Source: EW11 sp035765635 (GTDB lineage: Bacteria > Verrucomicrobiota > Verrucomicrobiia > Opitutales > Opitutaceae). Taken from it: 64,000 nucleotides of DNA. Each line of letters starts with the position of its first letter. Positions within the stretch are counted from its first letter, which is position 1. Below are positions 8,517-18,753 of the stretch, piece after piece. The translations under genes were made by a program, and so were the position numbers. The stretch spans positions 36,784-100,783 of the forward strand of contig DASTWZ010000012.1 of the NCBI GenBank assembly GCA_035765635.1, given 5' to 3'. Under the pieces are notes generated by a model that worked only from the letters and a program-made list of their open reading frames with translations, had not been told where the DNA came from and made no database searches.

Positions 8517-9329
8517 TCAACGAAGGGCGGTGCGGGCGAAGGAGCGAACTCGAGAAGAAAACACAACGGCGGCGATAGTGACGATGATGAGCAGAGCGGA
8601 GAGCGCGTTGAGCATTGGGTTCAGACCGATCTTCGCCAGGCCGTAGATTTTTAGCGGCAGAGTGGCGGAGCGCGCGGACGCGGTGAAAAACGTGACGATC
8701 AATTCGTCGAGCGAGAGGGTGAACGTCATCAAGCCCCCCGCGACCAGGGCGGGGCGCAGCAGCGGCAGGATGACATGCCAGAACGCGCGGAACGGTGTGG
8801 CGCCAAGATCGAGAGCGGCTTCTTCGAGCGCGGGATCCAGGCCTTGCAGACGGGCCTGCACGGCGACCAGTACGAAGGGAAAGCAAAAGGTCACATGCGC
8901 CACGATCACGGTGGTGAAGCCCAGAGGCATGGAGATTGCGGCGAAGAAGCTCAGCAGACTGATGCCGATGATGATTTCAGGCATGATGATCGGCATCGCC
9001 ACGAGCCCGTGAATCAAGCGCGCGCCGACGAAGCGATACCGGTACATGAGCCAAGCCCCGGCCGTGCCGAGCACGAGCGAGAGCGCCGTCGTGATGACCG
9101 CCACGTATAAACTGTTTTTCAGCGCGTCCAGCAGCGGCGTATTGCGCCAAAGTTCACCGTACCATTTCAGCGTGAACCCCTCCCACACGACATTCAGCCG
9201 CGAGCGGTTGAACGAGTAGACGATCAGCACCGCGATCGGCAGATACAAAAATCCGAGAACGACAGCGGTCCACGCGGGCAACAACCGCTCGACCCAATTT
9301 TTCGAGGAAGAGGCGCGGCGAAAAATCAT
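8517..9329 (-). CDS. potC: Polyamine-type ABC transporter permease (PotC-like)
   Basis: This is the first gene of the importer operon. The 270-residue protein has about six membrane helices, starting with AVVLGFLYLPIAVLIVYSFN, and the EAA loop EEAALDLGATPFRAFWHVILP that docks on the ATPase. The order potC-potD-potB-potA differs from the enterobacterial A-B-C-D order, but all four parts are present. The start MIFRRASSS was chosen over one 15 codons upstream because it sits closer to the first helix. The promoter must lie in 9330-9463, shared with the divergent toxin-antitoxin-like pair. Confidence 0.88.
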   Translation of the reverse strand: MIFRRASSSKNWVERLLPAWTAVVLGFLYLPIAVLIVYSFNRSRLNVVWEGFTLKWYGELWRNTPLLDALKNSLYVAVITTALSLVLGTAGAWLMYRYRFVGARLIHGLVAMPIIMPEIIIGISLLSFFAAISMPLGFTTVIVAHVTFCFPFVLVAVQARLQGLDPALEEAALDLGATPFRAFWHVILPLLRPALVAGGLMTFTLSLDELIVTFFTASARSATLPLKIYGLAKIGLNPMLNALSALLIIVTIAAVVFSSRVRSFARTALR

Positions 9330-9463
9330 CACGGCGCGGCATTTCAGGACGAGCCATAAGCTTTGGCAACGCACCGTTTGCCGAATGGCTTGATCGAAAT
9401 TGCCCCGCGCTCACCGAGCATCTCGAACGGCACCAGGTCGGCTGGGTTGACAAAAATAAGTAA

Positions 9464-10582
9464 ATGGGGATTTTTGTAACCGTGACTATTTCGGACGAGA
9501 AGCTCCTTTTCGGCGAGCGCCTACGCCGCGCGCGGCTTATGCGAGGCATGACATTGCGCGATTTGGCGGAACGGCTCGGCAAGCATGGCGCGTCCCTATC
9601 ACACGCGGCGCTTCAGAAATACGAGAAAGGGTTAATGGGGCCGGACTCGACGGTGTTGCTGGCGCTGGCACGGACGCTCGACCTTGACCCAGGTTACTTT
9701 TTCCGAGCATCCGAAGTCACCCTCGAGTCCATCGAATTTCGAAAGCTGACCAAATTTCCGATGCGCGAAGTGAATCGTGTTCGAGAAGAGGCGGCGGATT
9801 ATTTCGAGCGGTACCTGCAGATAGAATCGATTCTTCAGATCCACGCTTCTCCTCTGCCTCATGTGAATTTATCGCATCTCGCGTCTGACGATGTCACCGC
9901 GCTTGCGGACAACGCAGAAAAAGCTGCCCAGCAGATTCGCAAGGTCTGGAAACTTGGCGAAGCTGCGCTGACCAACGTGCAGGAAATGTTGGAAGAACAC
10001 GGCGTGAAAGTGAAGGAGGTGGAAGCCGATGAAACCTTCGATGGATTTTCGGGATGGGCCGACCATTGTACTCCCGTGATCGTGTTAGCCGCATGGCTCA
10101 ATCAGGACCTCCCGCGCAAACGTCTCACCGCGCTGCACGAGCTGGGACATCTAGTCCTTAAGCTTCCCGCCGGACTTTCGCACAAAATAAAAGAGTCGCT
10201 GTGCTACCGATTTGCCGGCGCGCTGCTTTTGCCGGCCGAAGCATTACGCGGACGCGTAGGTGATAAGCGTCCGGACGGAATCAGTTTTCGTGAACGCATC
10301 GGCATCAAAGAAGATTGGGGTATTTCCATCAGCGCATTGATGCACCGCGCTGCGGATCTCGATATCATCTCGGAGAGTCGACTCCGCTCATTTTATATCC
10401 AGAACCGGGCGCGGCGAAAAGTTGAACCTGGGCACTGGAAAGGATCGGAACACGCCGATCGCTACGAACAACTTGTCTTTCGTGCAGCCGCACAAGAGTT
10501 GATCACACGTTCCAAGGCGGCCGAACTTCTCGGCATATCAGCGCGCGAATTCGATCATCAGTTTGCCTCGGAAACTAACTGA
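9464..10582 (+). CDS. XRE-family HTH plus ImmA/IrrE metallopeptidase-domain protein (antitoxin-like)
   Basis: The 372-residue protein fuses an N-terminal helix-turn-helix (about 14-80, ERLRRARLMRGMTLRDLAERLG) to an ImmA/IrrE-type zinc protease domain with the active-site motif HELGH at 225-229. A C-terminal part (about 340-372, SKAAELLGISAREFD) looks like a second small HTH. ImmA/IrrE proteases cleave repressors or antitoxins; HTH-fused members often act as self-regulated antitoxins. The PIN-domain gene starts 15 bases after its stop, which supports a toxin-antitoxin pair. An alternative GTG start at 9482 is possible: a TTGACA box at 9447-9452 would put transcription start near or after the ATG. 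AT content is somewhat higher than in its neighbours, which hints at transfer. Confidence 0.88.
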   Translation: MGIFVTVTISDEKLLFGERLRRARLMRGMTLRDLAERLGKHGASLSHAALQKYEKGLMGPDSTVLLALARTLDLDPGYFFRASEVTLESIEFRKLTKFPMREVNRVREEAADYFERYLQIESILQIHASPLPHVNLSHLASDDVTALADNAEKAAQQIRKVWKLGEAALTNVQEMLEEHGVKVKEVEADETFDGFSGWADHCTPVIVLAAWLNQDLPRKRLTALHELGHLVLKLPAGLSHKIKESLCYRFAGALLLPAEALRGRVGDKRPDGISFRERIGIKEDWGISISALMHRAADLDIISESRLRSFYIQNRARRKVEPGHWKGSEHADRYEQLVFRAAAQELITRSKAAELLGISAREFDHQFASETN

Positions 10583-10597
10583 ACCACGCGCCCACGG

Positions 10598-11104
10598 ATG
10601 AAAATCGCCGTGCAGGACGCGAACGTCCTTATCGATCTTGAATTGGCCGGACTTTTCGATCCGTGGTTTCAAGTAGGGATCGAAACTCACACGACGAGCC
10701 TCATTCGTCTCGAGCTGGAGGCAGGCCATCACGATCAGACTCTAGCTTACTTCACAGGAGGACAAATCCACGAGCATGGATTGAGTTTTGCAGAATTGAG
10801 CGAAGTGGCTCGCTTGGAACGTGCGGTGGGAAGCAAGGCACGGTTCAACGATTGTTCGGTGCTATTTCTGGCGCGAAAACTCGATGCGATGTTGCTGTCC
10901 AGCGACAAGGCGCTTCGACAAGCCGCACAGACACGGCATGTCGAGGTTCACGGTACACTTTGGATCATGGATCAACTCATCGAACGGAAGTTGATCTCGT
11001 CGGTTACAGCGGCCGCAAAACTGCAGTTCTTGCTTTCGCGAGAACGATTTTTTCCGAGAACGGAATGTGAGGCGCGCCTGAAAAAGTGGCGATCATTGGC
11101 GTAG
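10598..11104 (+). CDS. PIN-domain protein (putative ribonuclease toxin)
   Basis: This 168-residue protein has the PIN nuclease pattern: Asp7 in VQDANVLIDL, an acidic residue at Glu39 or Glu41 in IRLELEAG, Asp85 in FNDCSVLFLARK and Asp103 in LLSSDKALR. These are the metal-binding carboxylates of PIN ribonucleases. It follows the HTH-protease gene by 15 bases on the same strand, the usual arrangement for a toxin behind its antitoxin. Such toxins typically cut tRNA or rRNA. It is longer than a VapC (about 130 residues) because of a C-terminal helical tail from about residue 120. It is not the standard VapBC pair because the partner is a protease. Toxic activity is an inference. Confidence 0.8.
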   Translation: MKIAVQDANVLIDLELAGLFDPWFQVGIETHTTSLIRLELEAGHHDQTLAYFTGGQIHEHGLSFAELSEVARLERAVGSKARFNDCSVLFLARKLDAMLLSSDKALRQAAQTRHVEVHGTLWIMDQLIERKLISSVTAAAKLQFLLSRERFFPRTECEARLKKWRSLA

Positions 11105-11137
11105 TGGCGCGCCGGGTTTAGCCGAAAGGCCAATACG

Positions 11138-13675
11138 ATGGAGGCGCTGTTGGTGTTAGGGTGCTGGGCTTCCATGAGGCCCCTTCAACTTTTCGGATGC
11201 TTTGTTCTTTCCGCCACGGCGTTGCTCGCGGCGTTTGTTTTGACTGCGGCAGAGGGCGAGGCGGCGGACACGAATGCCGCGAAGGTCGGGCCGGCGACGA
11301 AATCGCATGCGCACGCCGAGGGCTGGAGCGGCATCATCACGTATCAGAAAACGCTATACGACAGTCACAGCAGCGACGAGCCGGTGATCGGCGCCATCGA
11401 TCAAGCGCGCAATCACATCACACATCAGCTCGAACGCGTTTACCGCTACGACGCCCAGATCGTGGTGATCGACGGCAACAGCAAAACGCCGCAGACAGAC
11501 GCCAACATCACGCTGCTCGACTCCGATTCCGACAACAGCCGACAGGTCGAGTGGGGAAGCTGCGGCTGGGGACCGGAACACAATTTCGTCATCGCCGGCG
11601 AACACTCGAAAATCACGCGAGGCCACGCCACTGCGCCGGCCAAATACTTCAACATCGGCATCGACGAGAAAGGCGGCTCCTACCATTTCAGCCTGGAGCT
11701 TCCGGAGTTGAAAGGGGCCTACAACCAGGAAGACCATGTGAAGCGCTCAGGCTTCTGCCAGCCGGGAAACAATCTGCCGATCGATGTTTCGGACGCTTCC
11801 GAAGTGAGGATCGAACCGCAAGCCGTGAGCATCGACGACGGCAAGTTGGATCCGAAACACCCCGATCGTCTGCACGGCTCGAAGACGTGGGACACCAGTT
11901 CTCCGCAGGTCAAAAGTTTCGCCTACACCATCACGTGGGATCTGCGCCGCGGGCCGGACAACGTGATGATCACGGATCTCCACTACGAACACCCGCGCTA
12001 TCCGGATTGGAACGATTGGGAAATCATCACGCCGGAGACCGGCACGATCGATGGCAACCCGGTGAAGATCAAAGCCACCGTCGTGAACCTCTCGTCCGAA
12101 CATAAAGACGCGGTGCTGAAACTCATCGAAACCTTCAAGGGCGACCACTGGAACGCCGCCCGCAAAGACGAGCCCCTCGAAAATGGCACCTTCAACGTTC
12201 CGCTCGATCCGGGCGAGGAGCGCACGGTCGAGCTGCAGTTCGACAGCACGGGCTACGCCTGGATGGACGATGCGCCGCATCAGCCGCTGGCCGACACCCC
12301 GCAGGTGCGGCCGTTTTCGGTGCACCGCATTCGCGCCGAACTCTCGGTCAACGAGGTCAAGAAGGACGAAAAAACGGAGAACCTGAAAATTGCCCCGCGC
12401 CCCGTGGTGCTGCTGCACGGGCTTTGGAGCGACGCACAGGAATGGGCGCCGTATCAGAATTATCTCACGCTCGCCTGGGGCTACGAATGGCGCGCGTATC
12501 CGGTTGGCGAATACCCAAGCCACGGCGAGATGCGCATGGGCACGTTGCTGACGGAGGACGCCGGCCAGACGATCGCGCAAAACGTCGCTGGCGTGACTAG
12601 CTACGTGGAATACGCACGCCACGACCGCAATGCCTGGCATGTCGACATGGTCGCGCATTCGACCGGGGGCTTGGTCGCGCGCCGCTAGGTGCAGGCCGTG
12701 ATGGGCGATGCGCCGGATCACCGTCCGGTCGTGACTCATCTCGTGATGTTAGGTACGCCGAACGCCGGCAGCGCCTGCGCCGAAGTGATGAATCTCGGGC
12801 ATGCCGTTTTCGGTGCGAAAGTGAAGGCGCTCGAGGAAATCACCCCCGATGAAATGGCGAAGTTCAATCAGCGCGTGACCGATCGGCGCGGCGTGTTGTT
12901 TTCCGCGCTGGCGGGTTTCTATGTGCCGATTTCCTGTGGTCGGCAGGTTTGGAACGACGGACTTGTCACGGTCGAGTCCGCCATCGCGGGCGTGAGCGAT
13001 TTCAAGATCGTGCAGGGCCGCAGCGACGAGTTGGTCCGCGGTGATTATTTTAATTTCGTGAAGGGGCGCCTCGCGATCGGCAAGGAGGGCGAACGTCCGC
13101 GCAATCCGCCGAGCAAGGAAGTCGATTGGGTTCCGCCTCCGCCCGAAGTGCGTTGGACGCCGAAGCATCCGGCATGGCGCTTCGACAAGCCGGCGCAGGA
13201 CGAGGACGATTCGATTTTGGCAAATGACCTCGGCATCGCAGCGTCTGCCCCGCGCGTGATTTTCGCGGCTCTTCCGATTGCCCCCTCGGCACCAGCGGCT
13301 GCATCCGCTCCCGCTGGCGATTTCAGCCGCGTGATTCAGCTCTATAAATTCCAGGTCTCGACGCTGGATGTGCCCGTGGCCGCGGGAAATAATTTCAGCG
13401 TCACGTTTATCGCCGAGCCGGAGGTTTCCGTGACGCTGTTCGACGAAAAAGGCGCGGTGCTCGGCACGAATCTCGCCGGCAAACACAGCGCGACGGACAT
13501 GTTTCGCACGATTTACGTGAAGAGAGACATCCCGGCGAAAACCATGTGGAAATTGAAAATCGAAAACACGAGCCGCCGCCAAACGAGCGTGTTGCTCCGC
13601 GTTTCGACAGAGGCGAATGCGGCCGCGGAAATTCCTGCAGCCGCCGCATCGAGCCGCACGCACGTGGCGATTTGA
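11138..13675 (+). pseudogene. Secreted alpha/beta hydrolase (lipase-like) interrupted by an in-frame amber codon
   Basis: Two segments in the same frame are separated only by TAG at 12686-12688. The first (11138-12685) has a signal peptide (MRPLQLFGCFVLSATALLAAF when counted from an internal ATG at 11174), a long beta-rich domain, then an alpha/beta hydrolase start: VVLLHGLWSDAQEW (oxyanion loop) and the nucleophile elbow AHSTGG, with the Ser codon at 12659-12661. The stop falls nine codons later, in GGLVARR(stop)VQAV, where relatives have Tyr. The second segment continues the fold without a gap (HLVMLGTPNAGS, then NDGLVTVESA) and adds a C-terminal beta domain. A single TAC or TAT to TAG change explains it. 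Alternatives are a sequencing error or suppressed translation; the downstream part alone lacks the nucleophile. Confidence 0.85.
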
Positions 13676-13898
13676 AGTGACCGTCGCTCTACGGGATCGC
13701 GCCGACTGTGCGCGACCGCGTGAGCTTGCACACGTTGTTGCGCGGGGACGCTACTTAACGACTAAAGCAATCCCGGTTTCGCATCCGCCGGGGCTTCGCT
13801 TTTTGGTGCGGCTCTACCCGGCTGTGCCGACGCGGAGGTTTACCCGCGGGGGCAGCTCTCGTGCCGCGAGAAGCGGCGTCAATCGCCTCACACCCCAC

Positions 13899-16175
13899 AT
13901 GCAAATCAAGAATGCCGTATCCACTTTTCAACGACTGTGCGCATCGACCAGCGGCCTGTTGCTCATCGCGACTTCAATCCAAGCGCAATCCGCCCGCTCA
14001 GGCGCGCCCGCGAGCGGCGAGACGGTGAATCTGCCGGAATTCACCGTCACGGCCGGTTCTCACGTCGGCTATATCGCGTCCGAGTCCGTCACCGGCAGCC
14101 GCGTGGCCACACCGATCAAGGACCTGCCTTTCGCCGTCAATGTGGTCACGAGCGAGTTCCTCGACGATTTCGCGTTCTTCGACATCGAGGAAAATCTCGG
14201 CTACACCAGTTCGGTCAACGCCGTCGACAACGCGGGCAACAACACGATCCGCGGCTACACGAGCCAGTACATGCTCCGCGACGGATTTTTCCGGATCGGC
14301 ATGAACGACAAGACGAACATCGACCGCATCGAGGTTATCAAGGGACCGTCCGCAGCGATCTACGGCCAGGCGCAGCCGGGCGGCATGATCAACGTTATCA
14401 CGAAACACCCGAAGCAGGTGAAAGAGATCGAAGGCACTGCGGGCGTGTCCGTCGGCAGCTACGACACGATTCGCGGCCAATTCAATCTCACCGGCCCCGT
14501 TGGGTTGTTGGGCGAAACCTACTTTCTCGTTACCGGCGCGGATTACGAACGCACCTACGACACCCCGATGGCGACGCTGCGCAATCGCTCCGTCGGGGTC
14601 GCGCTGCAACATTACTTCAGCAACGGCGGCAATCTTCTCGTGCAGTATAATTATATGCGCAATCAGTCGCACTCCGTTCGCTCGACTGTGCCGGAATTAT
14701 ATAATTCGACGACCAAGCGGTATGAAGGTCTCGCGCTCGATCTGGCGAATCTTCAGCAGAACGGGCCGAACAGTGAAACGTCGCGCGATGTGAACGACGT
14801 CACGATCACGTTCGAGCAACGACTCAACAGCGTGTTTTCCGTGCGCGCCGCCACCAACTGGTATCATCGCCACAAGTGGCTGTTCAACGCGGGCAATGGT
14901 TCTCAGTACGATTATCTAAAGAACACGCTGTCAAGGGGCACGCCGTCCTATGGCCTCATCGGCGAAGATGGCGGCGGCGTGCAGGCGGACCTGCTTGCGC
15001 GCTACAAGTTCTTCAACGGCAAAGTCACGAACAAGACGCTGCTAACGTTCGACTTCTCCGATTATTATCGATGGGACCCGACGTGGCAGCTGGCCAGTCA
15101 GTATCAAATCACCGACCCGAGCAAAATTCCGAGCAACGGAATGTATTGGCTGAAGACGATCACCATTGGTCAGCCGATCGATTATACAATCCCGGCGTTC
15201 AATCCCGCGGTGTATAGTAATGTCACGCGTTATAACAAAAACCGGGCCTCGATCTGGGGCGCCAACCTGCGTCACCAAATGGGGTTGTTCGACGACACGC
15301 TGCTGCTCTTCGCGAGTCTTCGCTACGACAACGTCAAATTCGCGCTGCGCGATTATCTAAAACATCTCGATCTCAAGCCGAGTGCGACCGCGTGGTCTCC
15401 GAGCGCCGGCTTCAACTACAAAGCGACCTCGCATATCGCCGTCTACGGCAGCCGCAGCAATGGCTTCAACGCGAATGCGCAGAACCGCGCCGCCTCGGAT
15501 GGCACGCAGCCCAATGAAAAATCGTATGGCTACGACTACGGCGTGAAGTGTTCGTTTCTCGACGACCGGCTCGTGTTCACGACGGGAGGATATTATATCG
15601 TGCGTGAAAACGTGAAGACCACGGAACTCCTTCCGGATGGCACCACGGCCAATGCGTTCGAGGGCTCACAATTGGCGCGCGGTTTCGAATTCGATTTCAC
15701 CTATCGCGTGATGGACAATTTCACGATCCTCGGCGGCTACGGGCACACGAACGCGAAGTACACCTACTTTGGTCGCAACATTGGCGCCGTCGGCCGGCCG
15801 ACCAGCAAAGTCCCGAAAGACAATCTCGGCGTGGCCGCAAAGTACGAATTCACCGGCGCCCTGAATGGCTTTTCGCTCACGGCTGGCGTGATCTACATGA
15901 GCGAAATCGCGGCGGAAAATCCAAGCACCGGCGACCAGTTTGCCCCGGCGAGCGCAGGCGGCGCGTACCTCGGCAACGATGGCCGCGCCGATATTATGAT
16001 TCCTTCATATTACACCGTCGATTTGGGCGCGCATTATCGTTTCAAGACGAAAGGCAGCCTCACGCACACGGTGGACCTGAACGTGAAGAACATCTTCGAT
16101 AAATTCTATATCTCGGCCTCGCGCTATGCCACGGATGGACGTGGCTATTATCTCTCATATCGCCTGGGTTTTTGA
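13899..16175 (+). CDS. TonB-dependent outer-membrane receptor
   Basis: The 758-residue protein carries a signal peptide (MQIKNAVSTFQRLCASTSG then hydrophobic, ending near IQAQ) and a plug domain (about 40-190) with the receptor motifs VNLPEFTVTA and RIEVIKGPSAAIYGQAQPGG. A 22-strand-type barrel ends in the aromatic C-terminal signal YYLSYRLGF. It would import a ligand such as a siderophore or oligosaccharide across the outer membrane with TonB energy. The plug resembles the ferric-siderophore type (single plug, no SusD nearby). The start was set at the ATG before the signal peptide; the frame is open 94 codons further upstream but reads Arg-rich there. The gene ends 8 bases before the end of the convergent reductase gene. 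Confidence 0.9.
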   Translation: MQIKNAVSTFQRLCASTSGLLLIATSIQAQSARSGAPASGETVNLPEFTVTAGSHVGYIASESVTGSRVATPIKDLPFAVNVVTSEFLDDFAFFDIEENLGYTSSVNAVDNAGNNTIRGYTSQYMLRDGFFRIGMNDKTNIDRIEVIKGPSAAIYGQAQPGGMINVITKHPKQVKEIEGTAGVSVGSYDTIRGQFNLTGPVGLLGETYFLVTGADYERTYDTPMATLRNRSVGVALQHYFSNGGNLLVQYNYMRNQSHSVRSTVPELYNSTTKRYEGLALDLANLQQNGPNSETSRDVNDVTITFEQRLNSVFSVRAATNWYHRHKWLFNAGNGSQYDYLKNTLSRGTPSYGLIGEDGGGVQADLLARYKFFNGKVTNKTLLTFDFSDYYRWDPTWQLASQYQITDPSKIPSNGMYWLKTITIGQPIDYTIPAFNPAVYSNVTRYNKNRASIWGANLRHQMGLFDDTLLLFASLRYDNVKFALRDYLKHLDLKPSATAWSPSAGFNYKATSHIAVYGSRSNGFNANAQNRAASDGTQPNEKSYGYDYGVKCSFLDDRLVFTTGGYYIVRENVKTTELLPDGTTANAFEGSQLARGFEFDFTYRVMDNFTILGGYGHTNAKYTYFGRNIGAVGRPTSKVPKDNLGVAAKYEFTGALNGFSLTAGVIYMSEIAAENPSTGDQFAPASAGGAYLGNDGRADIMIPSYYTVDLGAHYRFKTKGSLTHTVDLNVKNIFDKFYISASRYATDGRGYYLSYRLGF

Positions 16176-16183
16176 ATTCGGCT

Positions 16184-18670
16184 TTATAACTCGCACTTGC
16201 CGCCCGCGCAGGCAGCGACGTCTTTCAGCGACGTTTCGTCGGCTGCCTCGTGGAAAGCGGCGTAGTCGACGGGCACGTATTTCAGGCGATTCCACTGCGC
16301 GATGTCTTCGTCGCTGACGACGGACTCGCGCGGGGCCTGGGGATAGCGTTTGTCGCCGTCGTAGCCGAGCAGGGCGATGCCGGTGAAGCTTTCCCGATGT
16401 TGCCAAATGAAGTCGCCCACGGCGTTCCACTCTTCGGGTTTCACCGTGCAGGTATTCGAAACGTTGTGATGCAATCCCGGTGAGCGCGTTTCCGGCGCCT
16501 CACCGTTGAGGACCCAGTGGCGCTGAACCAGCTGGACCAATTCGAGAAACGAAATCGCGTCCAGATCGTCGCGCAGCAAGGCATTCGCCGGCGCCTCCAC
16601 GGGAAACGTGATCACGTTGTCCGTGTCGGGCCGATAGACGGAGGTCTCGGTCATATGCGGATTCGCCGCGTGAAAGAGTTGATACACGGCGTCGCCACGA
16701 TTCGCCTGCACGCGCCGGAAATAGTGTCTCGCATGATGCGGGTGAATGCCGGACGCAGCGCCGAGCAGGAGCGAAGCTGTGCCCTCGGGTTTGACGCAGG
16801 TGACGCGCGCCGCCGGACGAATCCCGATCGCCGCCGCCACGATTTGATTCACCGCCCGGCAAATTCGCGCGCCGCGCTCCAGCGTCGTCGGCTCGAAAAG
16901 AATCTCCGGATTGTCCATGAAGCCGCAGATCGAGACGCCGAGCAGCGCGTCGCGCTCATTGAGAAAACGCGTGATCGGGCCGAGATATTCGATTTGGGTG
17001 TAAGCGGCTTGCAGCGTTCCGATGACGCTGGCGTGAATGCAGGCCTCGAAAAAATCCTCCGTGCTGGTCAGGCACGCGCCGTTGATCGTGCTGAGATTGC
17101 ACATTTGCCAGCCTGAGAGTGGCGCAGTCGAGACGAGGTCTCCTTCGTAGCCCAGTTCGCGCAATCGCGCGAGATCGCTGGCGGAAACGTCCTCTCCGAT
17201 GACGGGATGCAGCCCAATCTCGCAGCACGGATTACAACCGTAATCGGGATGATCCGAAAAATAGAAACCCGGTTCGCCGAATTCTTTTTGCGCTTGGAAG
17301 AGCCGCTTGAACAACGCGTCGTCGGCGTCGTCGCGCGGCAGGACCGCGGAGTTGTTCGAAGCCGAGCGTTGCGGATGGCGCTCGAACCAGTTTCCCGTTT
17401 TCGCATCCATCATCTCGACGTCGTCAGGCGAAAAAAGACAGATCGTGGCCGACCGGCGTATCCCTCCGCTCAATACAGAGCGCGCGACGAACATGCAGAT
17501 GTCATAGACTTCGATCGGCCGCAGCCGGCGGCCGCCCGCGCCGCGCAGCACACCTTCGCAGTCGAGCAACGCCTGTTTCAGCGGCAGATGTCCCGGCGCT
17601 TTCCCGCCCGAGGTCGAGAGCGGACGTCCGCGCGGCCGCACCAAGGAGAAATTGAACTCAACTTTAAAGCCCTGCACGTAGCTGATCAGGAGAACATAGA
17701 GCGCATTCGCCCAGCCTTCGATCGTGTCGACGACGGAGTGATGAACCACGTCGAGATCGATTTCCTCTCCGCGTTTCGGCAGCACGGGCAGGCGCTCGAC
17801 GTGGTGACGTTGCACGGAAAATCCGCAGCCCGTGCCGGCGAGCAGAAGGAAATAATATTCACGGAAAAACTCCATGCGGTCCGCCACGCTGAAGGAACAA
17901 TTGAAGAGGCGTGCGTGGTTGCGAAGAATGGCCTCGCCGCCGAATTGCAGCGAACGCATCGAGGGCAACACGCGTTTTGCCGCGACGGCGGCGAAGGCGC
18001 GCGTGATCAGTTCGCTCACCGTCGATCCGCCGATTGCGTCCTCCAACCGCTTTCGATCGCGCGCATCGACCGGCGTTGCGTTGATTTCGGTAGCGACACG
18101 TCGATCGAGCCGGTCGCGAAAAAATGTCTGGTGCATCGATTCGACGCGCTGCACGGCTTCGGAAAACAGTTCGCGCCGGCCAAGGGCGGGACGATAGCGC
18201 GCGTATTTAGCGCAAGCGATATAGTCCGCGAGACCGTTGTCCTCGTAGTGCTGAAGCCGCTGCGTCGCCTGCGCGAGCCGATAGACGATGTAGCTGCGCG
18301 CGACGGCCCATTCGCCTTCGGCGGCGATGGTTTTTTCCACGATGTCCTGAATTTCCTCGATGGTGGGATGCCGGCCCTGGCGATAGATCAGCTCCGCAGT
18401 GCGCGTGACGCGGCCCGAGATCGCCATGGCTTTGAGGAACGTTTCGAAGTCGACACCGTAGTGGAGCGCCGGGTCGTCGCGATAGGGATTGGGCGCGCCG
18501 GCGTTTTGGACGTCGTGAAAAGCGAGGCAGACCGCGCGAACGATTTTCGAACTATCCCAGGGGACGGTCGAACCGTCGCGTTTGACAACGAGCCGCTGGC
18601 TGGCGGCGGAAATAACAGGCTCCACGCGGCGCGCCGTCACGCGTCGCAAAACCGAAACAGAGGTAGGCAT
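16184..18670 (-). CDS. nrdJ: Class II ribonucleotide reductase, adenosylcobalamin-dependent (monomeric RTPR type)
   Basis: This 828-residue enzyme makes deoxyribonucleotides. An ATP-cone allosteric domain occupies about residues 25-115 (LVVKRDGSTVPWDSSKIVRAV). The catalytic barrel has GTGCGFSVQ and the N-x-C-x-E finger loop NPCCE (Asn480, Cys482 thiyl site, Glu484). The C-terminal redox pair Cys821 and Cys826 (CAGGKC) fits the CxxxxC tail of the Lactobacillus-type monomeric ribonucleoside-triphosphate reductase, reduced by thioredoxin. The ATP cone in front is more typical of dimeric class I/II enzymes. No small subunit or activase is encoded nearby, as expected for a B12 enzyme. It is divergent from the PadR gene with 141 bases between; no cobalamin riboswitch was recognised there. 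Confidence 0.9.
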   Translation of the reverse strand: MPTSVSVLRRVTARRVEPVISAASQRLVVKRDGSTVPWDSSKIVRAVCLAFHDVQNAGAPNPYRDDPALHYGVDFETFLKAMAISGRVTRTAELIYRQGRHPTIEEIQDIVEKTIAAEGEWAVARSYIVYRLAQATQRLQHYEDNGLADYIACAKYARYRPALGRRELFSEAVQRVESMHQTFFRDRLDRRVATEINATPVDARDRKRLEDAIGGSTVSELITRAFAAVAAKRVLPSMRSLQFGGEAILRNHARLFNCSFSVADRMEFFREYYFLLLAGTGCGFSVQRHHVERLPVLPKRGEEIDLDVVHHSVVDTIEGWANALYVLLISYVQGFKVEFNFSLVRPRGRPLSTSGGKAPGHLPLKQALLDCEGVLRGAGGRRLRPIEVYDICMFVARSVLSGGIRRSATICLFSPDDVEMMDAKTGNWFERHPQRSASNNSAVLPRDDADDALFKRLFQAQKEFGEPGFYFSDHPDYGCNPCCEIGLHPVIGEDVSASDLARLRELGYEGDLVSTAPLSGWQMCNLSTINGACLTSTEDFFEACIHASVIGTLQAAYTQIEYLGPITRFLNERDALLGVSICGFMDNPEILFEPTTLERGARICRAVNQIVAAAIGIRPAARVTCVKPEGTASLLLGAASGIHPHHARHYFRRVQANRGDAVYQLFHAANPHMTETSVYRPDTDNVITFPVEAPANALLRDDLDAISFLELVQLVQRHWVLNGEAPETRSPGLHHNVSNTCTVKPEEWNAVGDFIWQHRESFTGIALLGYDGDKRYPQAPRESVVSDEDIAQWNRLKYVPVDYAAFHEAADETSLKDVAACAGGKCEL

Positions 18671-18753
18671 GGAAGAAAGACCTCCAGTCTAAACCACCGT
18701 TTTCGAACCGCATTGATCCAGATCAAGACTCGCGAGTTTTGCCCGAGCGCTAC

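Noticed and set aside
13617..13898. 94 extra codons before the first TonB receptor
   Set aside because: They overlap the end of the hydrolase gene and carry no signal peptide; the signal peptide starts at 13899.
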